64,000 nt of DNA from contig NZ_CP119107.1 of the NCBI RefSeq assembly GCF_029094525.1, positions 496,001-560,000 on the forward strand. Direction: 5' to 3'. This document shows, one piece after another, positions 7,957 to 17,113 of the stretch. Both the position numbers and the translations under genes were made by a program. Positions within the stretch are counted from its first letter, which is position 1. Each line of letters begins with the position of its first letter. The notes below the pieces were generated by a model. The model had not been told where the DNA came from and did not search any database. It saw nothing but the letters and a program-made list of their open reading frames with translations. Source of the stretch: Pullulanibacillus sp. KACC 23026. Its GTDB lineage: Bacteria; Bacillota; Bacilli; Bacillales; Sporolactobacillaceae.

Positions 7957-10128
7957 ATGGGGAACATTAAACGATTAGGGATAAGGGTGTCGGCATTAGT
8001 GTTGGGGCTTATTTGTCTAGTCGGGCAATGGCAGGGGACATTGGCTCATGCGGCGACCGATCAGAAGCAGTCAGCTGCGACGGGGGCGAGGACGTCGGGG
8101 AAGAGCACAACTAGCAAAAGTCAGCATCTCATTGTTATTTATAAAAATAATTCTGGTAAGGAAGCGGCGGATAACGCCGGTCAGGTCGAGCATCAGTTTA
8201 AATCAGTCAAGGCTGTTACGGTCAATACGGATGCGAAAGGCCTTGAGAAACTGAAAAGTAACCACGATATTGCCTATATTGCGCAGAATGTTACGCTGAA
8301 GACGCTTAGTATGTCAGATAAAAACCAAGGATTTAAAATTCTTAATACGACCACAACTAGCCAAAATACAGCCGCTTCGACTGCCTATAAGTGGAATGTG
8401 ACTGCCCTTCAAGCACCAGCTGCCTGGAGTGAAGGGGATACGGGTGCAGGCGTTAAAGTGGCTGTCATTGACACAGGGATTGGTCCGAATAATAACATTA
8501 AGCTAGCAGGGGGCTATTCAGCCGTTTCCTATACGAGCTCTTATAATGACGACAATGGACATGGAACGCATGTCGCTGGAATTATTGCTTCACAATATAA
8601 TAAAACCGTTGGCGTTGAAGGGATTGCGGCGGGTGTCAGCCTTTATGCGGTCAAAGCGCTTGACCAAAATGGCGACGGGGATCTTGATTCGCTTTTAAAA
8701 GCCATCGACTGGTGTATTACTAACAAGATGGACATTATTAATATGAGCCTTGGGACACCAACCAATTCAGCTGTTCTCCAATCTTTTATAGATAAAGCGT
8801 ATAATGCAGGAATTACGATTGTTGCAGCTGCCGGAAATGAAGGCACGACCGCAAGCAGTAAGGACACAATGGATTACCCGGCAAAATACGATGATGTGAT
8901 CGGAGTCACCGCTGTTGATTCATCGATGAAGTTCGCAAGCTTCTCATCTTCGGGCCCAACGGCAGAGGTTGCGGCACCGGGTGTTAATATTACGAGCACT
9001 TATCTTAATAACAATTATGCGGTAGGCTCCGGGACTTCTCAGGCAACACCGCATGTTACGGCACTATTAGCTTTATTAAAGCAACAGAACCCGACTCAGA
9101 GCAATGCCATGCTTCGAACGCGCTTGGACCAATTTTATACGACGGATTTAGGGGCAACAGGACGCGATACGTTATACGGCTATGGCTTCGCGCATTATGT
9201 AACGAAAGCCTCTGAACAAACCATTGAGCAAAATGCGATTCAGGCAGCCGTTACAAAAGCGGAACAAGAGAAGACGGCAGCGAATCTAGAAAATGCTGAA
9301 AACCTCTTGGCTCTTTTACCCGCAACCGATAGTCAAAAAGCAGCACTCCAATCTCGACTCGATGCGGTCAAGAGCTATGTCTCGCTTTTAACAAGTGCTC
9401 AGACAAAGGTTGCTGCTGCTGTGAAGTCCATGACGAAGGCCAATGTACTAGGGGCGCAGCAGGCCGTTGATCAGTTAGCAAATGATTCTAATAAGACGTC
9501 CTTGCAGCAAAAGCTAGACAGCGTTAAGGCGACAATGCTCGTAAATGCCAAAAAGCAAGTCGCTCTAGCAAAGAAAAGCTTGAAAAAAGCGGATCTGGAA
9601 CGCGCTCAGGTCTTGGTCAATGAACTCTTAACTAACAAGGACCGCGAAAGCCTTCAAACAACCATTAACACGATAAAAAAAGCGCTTGTGACTAATGCCA
9701 GCCAAAAAGTAAGGGCAGCGGAGAAAGCTAAAACACGATCGAGCATCACTACCGCGACTACAGCGATCGAGCAGCTCTCGAGCGGTTCCACGAAAACGGC
9801 GCTAAGCAGGCGGATCGCGGCTCTTGAGAACAAATTGATTGCCACTGCCAAGTCAAAAGTGGCGCATGCTGAGAAATCTAAAACAAAAACAAATGTCGCA
9901 GCTGCCATAAAAGCAGTCAATCAACTGAAGAGCAGTTCAACTAAAACCTCTCTATTGAAAAGAATCAGGTCGGTTGAGGCGAAACAAGTACTGACCGCCA
10001 AATATGACTTAAAGAACTATAAAAAATATAAAACATCGCATTACCATTTTGTTACCGAGAGGGCCATTAATAATCTCCAACCTTCTTCAACGAAGACCTC
10101 TCTAATGAAACAATTCAAAGCCGTTTAA
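7957..10128 (+). CDS. Secreted subtilisin-like serine protease (S8) with C-terminal helical repeats
   Basis: A signal peptide (about residues 1-32, ending AHA) is followed by an I9-like propeptide (HLIVIYKN to about residue 110). The S8 domain then shows Asp172 (AVIDTG), His202 (GHGTHVAG), oxyanion Asn294 (AAAGNEG) and Ser361 (GTSQATP), so all catalytic residues are present. Residues from about 430 to the end form roughly six Ala/Lys-rich repeats of about 50 residues, several carrying a STKTSL or STKTAL motif, predicted to be alpha-helical. The repeats may anchor the enzyme to the cell surface, which is inference. RBS AGGAGA supports the ATG at 7957. The gene is monocistronic, with a terminator just after it. 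Confidence 0.9.
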   Translation: MGNIKRLGIRVSALVLGLICLVGQWQGTLAHAATDQKQSAATGARTSGKSTTSKSQHLIVIYKNNSGKEAADNAGQVEHQFKSVKAVTVNTDAKGLEKLKSNHDIAYIAQNVTLKTLSMSDKNQGFKILNTTTTSQNTAASTAYKWNVTALQAPAAWSEGDTGAGVKVAVIDTGIGPNNNIKLAGGYSAVSYTSSYNDDNGHGTHVAGIIASQYNKTVGVEGIAAGVSLYAVKALDQNGDGDLDSLLKAIDWCITNKMDIINMSLGTPTNSAVLQSFIDKAYNAGITIVAAAGNEGTTASSKDTMDYPAKYDDVIGVTAVDSSMKFASFSSSGPTAEVAAPGVNITSTYLNNNYAVGSGTSQATPHVTALLALLKQQNPTQSNAMLRTRLDQFYTTDLGATGRDTLYGYGFAHYVTKASEQTIEQNAIQAAVTKAEQEKTAANLENAENLLALLPATDSQKAALQSRLDAVKSYVSLLTSAQTKVAAAVKSMTKANVLGAQQAVDQLANDSNKTSLQQKLDSVKATMLVNAKKQVALAKKSLKKADLERAQVLVNELLTNKDRESLQTTINTIKKALVTNASQKVRAAEKAKTRSSITTATTAIEQLSSGSTKTALSRRIAALENKLIATAKSKVAHAEKSKTKTNVAAAIKAVNQLKSSSTKTSLLKRIRSVEAKQVLTAKYDLKNYKKYKTSHYHFVTERAINNLQPSSTKTSLMKQFKAV

Positions 10129-10146
10129 TCAGCTTGAACTCTCCAA

Positions 10147-10178
10147 CCCCTGAGTTAATTGATTCAGGGGTGATTTTT
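10147..10178 (+). terminator. Terminator of the subtilase gene
   Basis: CCCCTGA pairs with TCAGGGG, followed by TGATTTTTTT. The rest of the gap to 10429 holds no recognisable gene. Confidence 0.8.
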
Positions 10179-10429
10179 TTGGACATACCGATTATCTTAA
10201 TTGTTTTTTAAGAATACTTTTCTAGACTAGGGTAAAACTAATGTGGTCGAATAGAAGGTTAAAGAAACTGATAGCCGTTTAGCTCTTGCTTTGAGCGGCA
10301 TAAGCGGTCCGAACATCTGCTGCTTACACTTAAGTATCATCCTTCATACGAGAAAACTAGACTAGAGAACTAGTCTATCAAACTTGTGGATTCATAAGTA
10401 TATATAAACTAGTTGTTTGGAGGGGGCAG

Positions 10430-11554
10430 ATGGTGCAGAGAAAGAAAAAATGGTCAATGATGCTTGGCCGGTTCATGGGCTTAATTCTATTCCTATCGAT
10501 TAGCACGGGATGCGGGACGGTTAAGGCATCAGCTCCCGTGAAGACGCCTTCTGACTCGACGTCCGCCATACATCAAGCTGCTGCTAAAGTGAAAACAGTA
10601 GCGACCAGTGGGAAACTAGCAACTGTTGATGAGAAGATCAAACAAGTGGATAATGTGGCAACAGATGCCCAGCTCTTAAAACAAAAGTGGCTGGAGTGGG
10701 AAAAAAAGAACACGCCCTTTTATACCTTTTACGATATTAATACGATCAACAAAAATATAGTGGTTACCGCAAGTACCGCTTCAATACGGAAGGAACCCAG
10801 TGTGGCCACAGATATCGTGAAACAGGTTCATCAAGGGGCTGTCTTTCATGCCATTGGTGAGGCCACAGTCAGAGACACGGTGTGGGATGAAATAAAGTTG
10901 ACTGATAAAACGGTTGGCTGGATACGCGTATCCTTAACCGCTGTAACAAGTGTCGAGCCAGAGGGAACAACGGTCTTATTGGATGCTCCGATCATTTCGC
11001 AAATGCCGGAGCTACAGAGGGGCTGTGAAGTCACGTCGTTAGCCATGCTTCTAGGTCAGGCAGGGATAAAGGTAAGTAAAATGACGTTGGCTAAGCAAAT
11101 AAAAAAAGTGCCGTTCACTCAAAACGGGCTAAGAGGCAATCCAAATGATGGATTTGTCGGCGATATTTACACGTTCAAAAATCCAGGTCTAGGCGTTTAT
11201 CACGGACCGGTTTTGCAACTGGCCAAAAACTATTTGAGTGATGCGGTTGATTTGACGGGTTCAAACTGGTCGGCCATTGAAAAGAAACTGGTGGAAGGCC
11301 ATGCTGTTTGGATCATCACCAACAGTTCATTCGGACCGCTTGCTAAGAGCGGAAGCAATCTATGGTACACCTGGCAAACCAAAGATGGCCCTCTATCCAT
11401 CACCTACAAAGAGCATAGCGTCCTAGTGACCGGCTTTGACAAGGACTCGGTATACATTAATGATCCGCTCTCAGGTAAAAAGAATGAGGAAATCAGAAAG
11501 GATAGCTTTGTAGCGGCCTGGAAGCAGATGGGCAGCCAGGCGATATCCTATTAA
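10430..11554 (+). CDS. SH3 domain + C39-like cysteine peptidase lipoprotein
   Basis: The N-terminus has a hydrophobic stretch ending SISTGCG, so Cys28 is a probable lipidation site, although the residue three before it is unusual (Ser rather than Leu, Val or Ile). A helical linker leads to an SH3-like region (about 108-172, TASTASIRKEPSVATDIV). The Peptidase_C39_2-like domain has Cys199 (RGCEVTS), His329 (YKEHSVLVTG) and Asp345 (INDP). Its catalytic half is closely similar to the protein at 3173-4273; membrane anchoring differs, being lipid here and TM there. RBS GGAGGGGG precedes the ATG. This copy ends in TAA without the hairpin repeat found at the other paralogue's stop. Confidence 0.8.
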   Translation: MVQRKKKWSMMLGRFMGLILFLSISTGCGTVKASAPVKTPSDSTSAIHQAAAKVKTVATSGKLATVDEKIKQVDNVATDAQLLKQKWLEWEKKNTPFYTFYDINTINKNIVVTASTASIRKEPSVATDIVKQVHQGAVFHAIGEATVRDTVWDEIKLTDKTVGWIRVSLTAVTSVEPEGTTVLLDAPIISQMPELQRGCEVTSLAMLLGQAGIKVSKMTLAKQIKKVPFTQNGLRGNPNDGFVGDIYTFKNPGLGVYHGPVLQLAKNYLSDAVDLTGSNWSAIEKKLVEGHAVWIITNSSFGPLAKSGSNLWYTWQTKDGPLSITYKEHSVLVTGFDKDSVYINDPLSGKKNEEIRKDSFVAAWKQMGSQAISY

Positions 11555-11574
11555 TCAATTTAATAATTGAATGA

Positions 11575-11608
11575 GGTCCGTGCGACAAAATCGTGTGGGC
11601 CTTTTCTT
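11575..11608 (+). terminator. Terminator of the C39-like lipoprotein gene
   Basis: GGTCCGTGCGA pairs with TCGTGTGGGCC (with G-U pairs) across CAAAA, followed by TTTTCTT. Confidence 0.75.
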
Positions 11609-11950
11609 ATCCTATTAGAAAGTTGTGCTTTAAGTGCCAGCAACATGTAAAACATAGAAGTACAATCATGAAGGGATTTTTTTGAAAACGTCCATAACGG
11701 AGGTTCGAGCACCATTTGGCGTGTGCCTGTCGTTCAAAGCGTGAAGGAGTAGGCTCGCTGCCGGAGATACTTGACGGCAAGCTAAGCCATCCTAATAAAT
11801 CATAAATGGCAGGAACGTTTTCTATATAATTCAGATGGGATTGGAAGGTTTTTTCCAATGTGCGGTTCATGGGATACAAAAAAAGGAAGTTGGAAAAATA
11901 AAGTTAATCTATTATGTCAGGGTACCATTGCTGCAACTTAGGAGGAAACG
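11609..11950. other. Intergenic region, no gene supported
   Basis: About 340 bp separate the terminator from the DUF3231 start. A 90-codon frame is open on the minus strand but has no ribosome-binding site or recognisable domain. The plus strand contains small inverted repeats, such as GGAAGG...TTCC near 11846, that could belong to a structured leader; no known riboswitch class was recognised. Confidence 0.3.
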
Positions 11951-12943
11951 ATGGTGTTTAAACCGACAGCAGGAGAAATTTCGAATCTTTGGAAGTTTAT
12001 TATAAGCAATGAAGCTCAGCTTTGTTTAATTGAACATTGGTTGTACCACGCTGAAGACAAGGAGTTAAAGGAGCTTTTGCAAAAGTCCAAGGATGTGGGA
12101 ATCTGGATTGTCGATCAGGCTAAAGAATTATATACAAGAGCAGGCTTTCCTGAACCTATAGGCTTTAAACTCGAGACAGACGCTATGCCCAATGCTCCAA
12201 GAATGATGTCAGATAAACTAGTATTAGTGATGCTTCAAATTTTAGCCGAATACGGGGTATTTGGATATGGGTTAACACTCGGGAAAACAGAGACACCCGA
12301 AGTCCTTTCCTTTTTTTCAGATTGTCTAAATAAAGCCGTTGAGCTTTATCAGTTGAACACAGAAATTAATCATAAAAAAGGATACCGCAACCAACCCATC
12401 TATGTCCCGACGCCTTATTTCCCAGAAAATGCAAATCGAAAATCCTTTTTAGCCGGTTGGTGGGGGGACCAAAGACCCATTAACGCCTTAGAAATAGACA
12501 GTCTATTATTCAGTCTACGCGGCATTATATTGGCCAAAACGTTTTTCCTGATATTTTCTCAAATTGCCAAAGACCCTGATCTCAAGAAATTTTGCAATAG
12601 GGGGAAACACATAGCTGAAAAGCGTGTGGACCGAATCCAATTACTGAATAGTAAAGAAAACCTGCCGTACCAATCAACTTATGAAACAGAAGTGACCGAT
12701 TCAATGATTTCACCCTTTTCTGATAAACTTATTATGTTTGAAACCGTTGGACTTGCCCAAATCGCTATTTCCAGATACGGGAACTCATTATGCTCGGTTG
12801 TGAGGAGAGACTTAGGGGCGATGTTTGCCCTCTACATAGCGGAAACCGGAACATTCCTCGATGATGGGCTAAAGCTAATGATCGATAAAAACTGGTTTGA
12901 GCAGCCTCCCCTTGCCATAGACCGAGAGCATCTCGGCAGTTAG
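11951..12943 (+). CDS. DUF3231 family protein
   Basis: The 330-residue protein matches the DUF3231 pattern, with two consecutive ferritin-like four-helix halves. The first half starts FKPTAGEISNLWKFIISNE and the second about residue 165 with SFLAGWWGDQRPINALE. Family members in spore-forming bacilli have no established biochemical function. The fold resembles the Coat F group, so a spore or stationary-phase role is possible (inference). GGAGGAAACG immediately upstream supports the ATG. It is monocistronic, with a hairpin and very long T run downstream. Confidence 0.85.
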   Translation: MVFKPTAGEISNLWKFIISNEAQLCLIEHWLYHAEDKELKELLQKSKDVGIWIVDQAKELYTRAGFPEPIGFKLETDAMPNAPRMMSDKLVLVMLQILAEYGVFGYGLTLGKTETPEVLSFFSDCLNKAVELYQLNTEINHKKGYRNQPIYVPTPYFPENANRKSFLAGWWGDQRPINALEIDSLLFSLRGIILAKTFFLIFSQIAKDPDLKKFCNRGKHIAEKRVDRIQLLNSKENLPYQSTYETEVTDSMISPFSDKLIMFETVGLAQIAISRYGNSLCSVVRRDLGAMFALYIAETGTFLDDGLKLMIDKNWFEQPPLAIDREHLGS

Positions 12944-12991
12944 AACAGGTTGTTCGGGGCGGTAAATGCGTTTCACGCCGATGCCAGTTTA

Positions 12992-13092
<101 letters not shown>

Positions 13093-13199
13093 TCAAAATC
13101 ATTCTTTAATCTTTTTTATTTTTGGAATTTTGATAGAATAAATTAAAGCTTAAGAAGCAGCACAGAATCTATTTAAACAAAAAGTGAGGACGTACCCGG

Positions 13200-14456
13200 G
13201 TGAATCAATTTGAATGGTATCTAGCAAACGTCTCTTTTATTGCAATTCCATTTTTCTTTTATCAATTATTTTGGATTAGTAGACCAAAAAATTTTAATAA
13301 GGATCTGATAATGTTTGCTGCAGCAAGTATAAGTGCACTGCTTTGTATGCGCTATCCAATCCATTTTGGTACGGGTATTAATTTTGATTTAAGAAATATA
13401 GTGCTCATTCTTTGTGTTCTTTATGGAAATAGTTATGTCAGTGTTCCTCTTTATCTATTGATGGTTGCTTATCGCTTTTTTATGGGAGGAATCGGGTCCT
13501 ATATCTCTTTATCTTCAACGACATGCCTTCTTTTGGGGCTGATTCTATATAAAAAAAGGTACCATACCCTGGCCCTAAAGAAGAAAGTTTTATATAATAT
13601 CTCATTCGCAGTAGGCTCCGCTCTGATAGTTATTACGGTAGCGTTTTTTATTTCAAATGAATCCTTGTTCAGTTTTCAAAAGGCATTGCTTTCATTAGTT
13701 TTATCAGAAGCTATAGGTATGTGGTTAATGACCTATTTTATTGAAACGACATTAAGCAATGCCTCCCTGCAAAAAAATATGATGATGGCGGAGAAATTAA
13801 AGGCAATCAGTGAACTATCGGCAAGTATCTCACATGAGGTTCGAAATCCGCTGACCGTAACAAAAGGGTTCCTTCAAATGCTTCGTGATCCAGATATTTC
13901 TTTAGATAGCAGACAGTTTTATGTGAAAATTTCTCTGACTGAGCTAGAACGGGCGGAGATGATCATTAATGATTATTTAGCTTTAACGAAGCCCCATAAG
14001 GAAGCGGTCATCTTAGCTAATCTGGAAGAGGATCTGGGGTATGTTCTAAATGTGATCAAGCCCTACTCTGCCATACATAATGTGAACATCAATCATCGAA
14101 TCCATAATTCATTGCTCGTTCAATATGACCAAAATCAGTTGAGACAGTGTCTAATCAACTTAATGAAAAATTGTATTGAATCCATGTCTATGAATGGTGG
14201 GACGCTTAATGTTGAGATGGTTTCGGACGATAATCATGTGAAAATTAAGATTGAGGATACCGGAATAGGGATGACTAAAGAAGAAGTGAACCGATTGGGT
14301 GTCCCTTATTACACGACGAAGGAAAAAGGCACTGGACTTGGGATGATGGTCGCCTTCAGTGCCATCCATGCCATGAATGGCAAACTGAATATAGAAAGTG
14401 AAAAGGGAAAGGGCACTGTTTTTACTATTAAACTCCCTTCCCATCAACAAAAATAG
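13200..14456 (+). CDS. KinB-like membrane sensor histidine kinase
   Basis: The first ~190 residues contain about six hydrophobic segments with hardly any extracellular domain, as in 5TM/LytS-type and KinB sensors. A HisKA domain follows with the phospho-acceptor His212 in SISHEVRNPLTV. The HATPase part shows N-box NLMKNCIESM, G1 EDTGIGM and G2 TKEKGTGLGM. Length (418) and layout match B. subtilis KinB, which feeds the Spo0F phosphorelay. No response regulator is adjacent, as expected for an orphan sporulation kinase. A GTG start at 13200 with GTGAGGA upstream is used. The signal is unknown. Confidence 0.8.
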   Translation: MNQFEWYLANVSFIAIPFFFYQLFWISRPKNFNKDLIMFAAASISALLCMRYPIHFGTGINFDLRNIVLILCVLYGNSYVSVPLYLLMVAYRFFMGGIGSYISLSSTTCLLLGLILYKKRYHTLALKKKVLYNISFAVGSALIVITVAFFISNESLFSFQKALLSLVLSEAIGMWLMTYFIETTLSNASLQKNMMMAEKLKAISELSASISHEVRNPLTVTKGFLQMLRDPDISLDSRQFYVKISLTELERAEMIINDYLALTKPHKEAVILANLEEDLGYVLNVIKPYSAIHNVNINHRIHNSLLVQYDQNQLRQCLINLMKNCIESMSMNGGTLNVEMVSDDNHVKIKIEDTGIGMTKEEVNRLGVPYYTTKEKGTGLGMMVAFSAIHAMNGKLNIESEKGKGTVFTIKLPSHQQK

Positions 14457-14616
14457 CAACGAAGAAGGCTCATTCTTACAAATCGGGTAAAAGTATATCC
14501 AGAAGGTCCATGGCGCTTGATCATGAGGGAGCTTCGTTGGTCGTGGCGAAAGCGTAAAATGGAGCTGCATCATGTAAGGGCCTAGTAGCACCTGCTGATA
14601 GACTCGGTTACCGAGC

Positions 14617-15738
14617 TTATATAAAAAATAGAAGACTATGAAGGATTAGTGCGTCGCTAAACGTTCGGGGGTCGAGATGCCAGAGCGTTTTTATTTTTTC
14701 TAAGCGGTAAACGAGTGTATTTCGGTGAATGTGCAAGGCTTTGGCTGTGCTTTCGATGTCCTGGTCCAACTCTAAGAATAGTTGAAGAGTTTGCATGAGC
14801 TCTTCAGCTAGGGGCAGTTTGTCTCTCAAATAGTGTTCAATAAAGGAGGTTTTGGCAGCCTCAGGGACTTTATCAAGGAGTCGGAGGATGCCCCAATCCT
14901 CAATATGCATGACGTTCTGATCGCTCTTCTTTAACTCGATTAAGCGAAGGCATTGTTCAGCCTCCTCATAACTCTTCCGATAGCCCGGGATTGTTTCATA
15001 GGCACCCCCAATACCAATTGCACATTGGAGCTTTTTCTTATGAAGTTGATTTTCAATAAAAGTTCCGCTGGACATGGACGCCTTCTTTGAATATGCCTTG
15101 GCAGTTGGCAGACCTAAGGCAAAGAGTCCATTTCCAAGATGAGATAGGAAATGAGCGCTTGTATTCATGGAAAGAAAGCGCGACACGTTATCAATCATCT
15201 CAAACTTTTTATTTAATTGAGTTTGCGGGTGATCCAATCCGAACACTCTAATCAGAAGAATAGCACAGCTTTTTTGCACATCGATCCCCAAAAGACTGGC
15301 GCGATTGGCGAGTTCATTGACCTCAAGGTTCGATCGTTTGGTAAGATCCAGCAGCCATTCTTTGATTGATTCGCTTTCATATCGGAGTTTATCGATGAGA
15401 TATTTCTGATTGATTAGCGTTTCAGTCGTCAATTTGACTATTTTAGCAATAGGAAGAACCGCTTTTGGATCGCCAGTTATTCCTACAACACCAATGCAGT
15501 TGCCATGCATATGGATAGGCAGGTTGACCCCCGGTTTCGCTCCCTTTTCCATTCGATCAATGATTTTTTCCCTGTTGCTTTGGACGACCTCAAGAGCTCC
15601 GCTATGTATGGACTGAATTCGGGCGGGGTCACTGCTCGCCACTATGATCCCTTCTTGATTCATGATGTTAAGGTGATAATTTAAGGTCAAATTGATTTTT
15701 TCAATAATCGGTTGAGCTAGTTCATAAGTGATTTCCAC
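14617..15738 (-). CDS. CdaR-type sugar-diacid transcriptional regulator
   Basis: The N-terminal ~135 residues match the diacid recognition domain (LAQPIIEKINLTLNYHLNIMN...GVVGITGDPKAV). A GGDEF-like middle region follows, and the C-terminus carries the PucR/CdaR helix-turn-helix (LELDQDIESTAKALHIHRNTLVYRLEKI). CdaR proteins activate uptake and catabolism of glucarate, galactarate and glycerate-type acids. The gene is divergent from glycerate kinase with a 171-bp shared intergenic region, suggesting that it controls the cluster to its right. The binding site was not identified. About 160 bp separate it from the converging kinase gene. Confidence 0.85.
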   Translation of the reverse strand: MEITYELAQPIIEKINLTLNYHLNIMNQEGIIVASSDPARIQSIHSGALEVVQSNREKIIDRMEKGAKPGVNLPIHMHGNCIGVVGITGDPKAVLPIAKIVKLTTETLINQKYLIDKLRYESESIKEWLLDLTKRSNLEVNELANRASLLGIDVQKSCAILLIRVFGLDHPQTQLNKKFEMIDNVSRFLSMNTSAHFLSHLGNGLFALGLPTAKAYSKKASMSSGTFIENQLHKKKLQCAIGIGGAYETIPGYRKSYEEAEQCLRLIELKKSDQNVMHIEDWGILRLLDKVPEAAKTSFIEHYLRDKLPLAEELMQTLQLFLELDQDIESTAKALHIHRNTLVYRLEKIKTLWHLDPRTFSDALILHSLLFFI

Positions 15739-15909
15739 ACCACCACTCCCCTATATGGTAATAAAACCCAATAATTCGTTAAAATGACGAAGTTCGAGAC
15801 GGATTTTACAGAATAATTCGTATTTATTGTCAATGAATTTCGACTAATTACATGTTTTAATAAGAGTAGAACCATTTTAATTATACGGCAAACAAAGAAG
15901 GTTGATAAA

Positions 15910-17031
15910 GTGAATATCGTGATTTCTCCTGATTCCTTTAAGGGATCCTTATCTGCTTTAAAAGTAGGCGACACAATCGGTCAAGCGCTGAAAGAAAAGC
16001 ATCCAGATTGGCAGTTTGACATTTTGCCAATGGCGGATGGGGGAGAGGGAACCGTCGATGCGCTCCTTTTTGCGACGAATGGGACCAAAGTGGAGCTTGA
16101 AGTGACAGGGCCTTTTGGAACAAAAATAACTTCTTATTATGGCGTTTTAGGAGATAACAAGACCGTTGTGATGGAGATTGCCAATACAGCCGGGCTCGTC
16201 TTGGTCGGTGAAGAAAGAGATCCGCTGAAAACAACCAGCTTTGGCCTTGGGGAATTAATTGGCCATGCGCTAAAAGAAGGCTACCGTGATTTTATTATTG
16301 GTTTAGGTGGAAGCGCTACCAATGATGGCGGTATGGGGTTGCTTCAGGCCTTGGGGATCACTTTTTTTAATCAAGAAGGGGAAGTGCTTTCGCCATGCGG
16401 TGCCTCACTTAATGATGTTTATGAAATTGATAGCTCTGGTCTAGAGCCCCGATTGAAAGAGGCCTTCTTCACGATTGCTTGTGATGTGGAGAATAGACTT
16501 TGCGGCGAGCAGGGGGCAACTTACATCTATGGCCCCCAAAAAGGATTAAAACCAGAACAACTAAAAGCAACCGACCGATCAATGAACAACTATGCCAATC
16601 TCGTTGAAGCAAAGTTGGAAAAAAAGGTTCAAGACATTCCAGGAGCCGGCGCGGCAGGCGGTCTAGGCTTTGCCTTTCTCATACTGGGAGCCGAATTGAA
16701 GTCAGGCGCCGCAATCGTTGCGGATGTACTAGGACTAGAAGAAAAGATCGAACACGCCGACTGGATCATTACAGGTGAAGGAAAAAGTGATGCCCAAACC
16801 TTATTTGGAAAAGTCCCCTACTATGTCGCCAAACTCGCCAAGACATACGACAAAAAAACAATTCTCATTTCAGGAAGCTTAGGAGATGGCCACGAAAAGC
16901 TCTATGATTGTTTTTTTAGCTGCCATTCCATCGTTTCAAAACCAATGAGCCTAGACGAAGCCATGGAACAGGCCGAACCACTCCTGTACGACGCCGCCCT
17001 GAATATCGGTAGTTATTTGAGGTTGACCTAG
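15910..17031 (+). CDS. glxK: Glycerate kinase
   Basis: The start MNIVISPDSFKGSLSAL, LPMADGGEGT, GLGGSATNDGGMG and TGEGKSDAQT are signature motifs of the GarK/GlxK glycerate kinase family. At 373 residues it is full length. It phosphorylates D-glycerate to 2-phosphoglycerate with ATP, joining hydroxy-acid breakdown to glycolysis. GTG at 15910 follows a GAAGG-type ribosome site. It is the first gene of the presumed operon with the tartrate-type dehydrogenase 82 bp downstream, which can make D-glycerate. The divergent CdaR-like gene is its probable regulator. Confidence 0.93.
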   Translation: MNIVISPDSFKGSLSALKVGDTIGQALKEKHPDWQFDILPMADGGEGTVDALLFATNGTKVELEVTGPFGTKITSYYGVLGDNKTVVMEIANTAGLVLVGEERDPLKTTSFGLGELIGHALKEGYRDFIIGLGGSATNDGGMGLLQALGITFFNQEGEVLSPCGASLNDVYEIDSSGLEPRLKEAFFTIACDVENRLCGEQGATYIYGPQKGLKPEQLKATDRSMNNYANLVEAKLEKKVQDIPGAGAAGGLGFAFLILGAELKSGAAIVADVLGLEEKIEHADWIITGEGKSDAQTLFGKVPYYVAKLAKTYDKKTILISGSLGDGHEKLYDCFFSCHSIVSKPMSLDEAMEQAEPLLYDAALNIGSYLRLT

Positions 17032-17113
17032 CAAAGTTCAATCGTAACAAGAAAAAGTAAACATTTTTTAGAAGGCGTGATTATCTAAAAAATGGAGAGC
17101 GGAGGATGATTCG

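Noticed and set aside
11607-11879. 90-aa minus-strand protein or mobile-intron fragment
   Set aside because: No ribosome site, no recognisable domain, and the plus strand did not match any intron or riboswitch I know.
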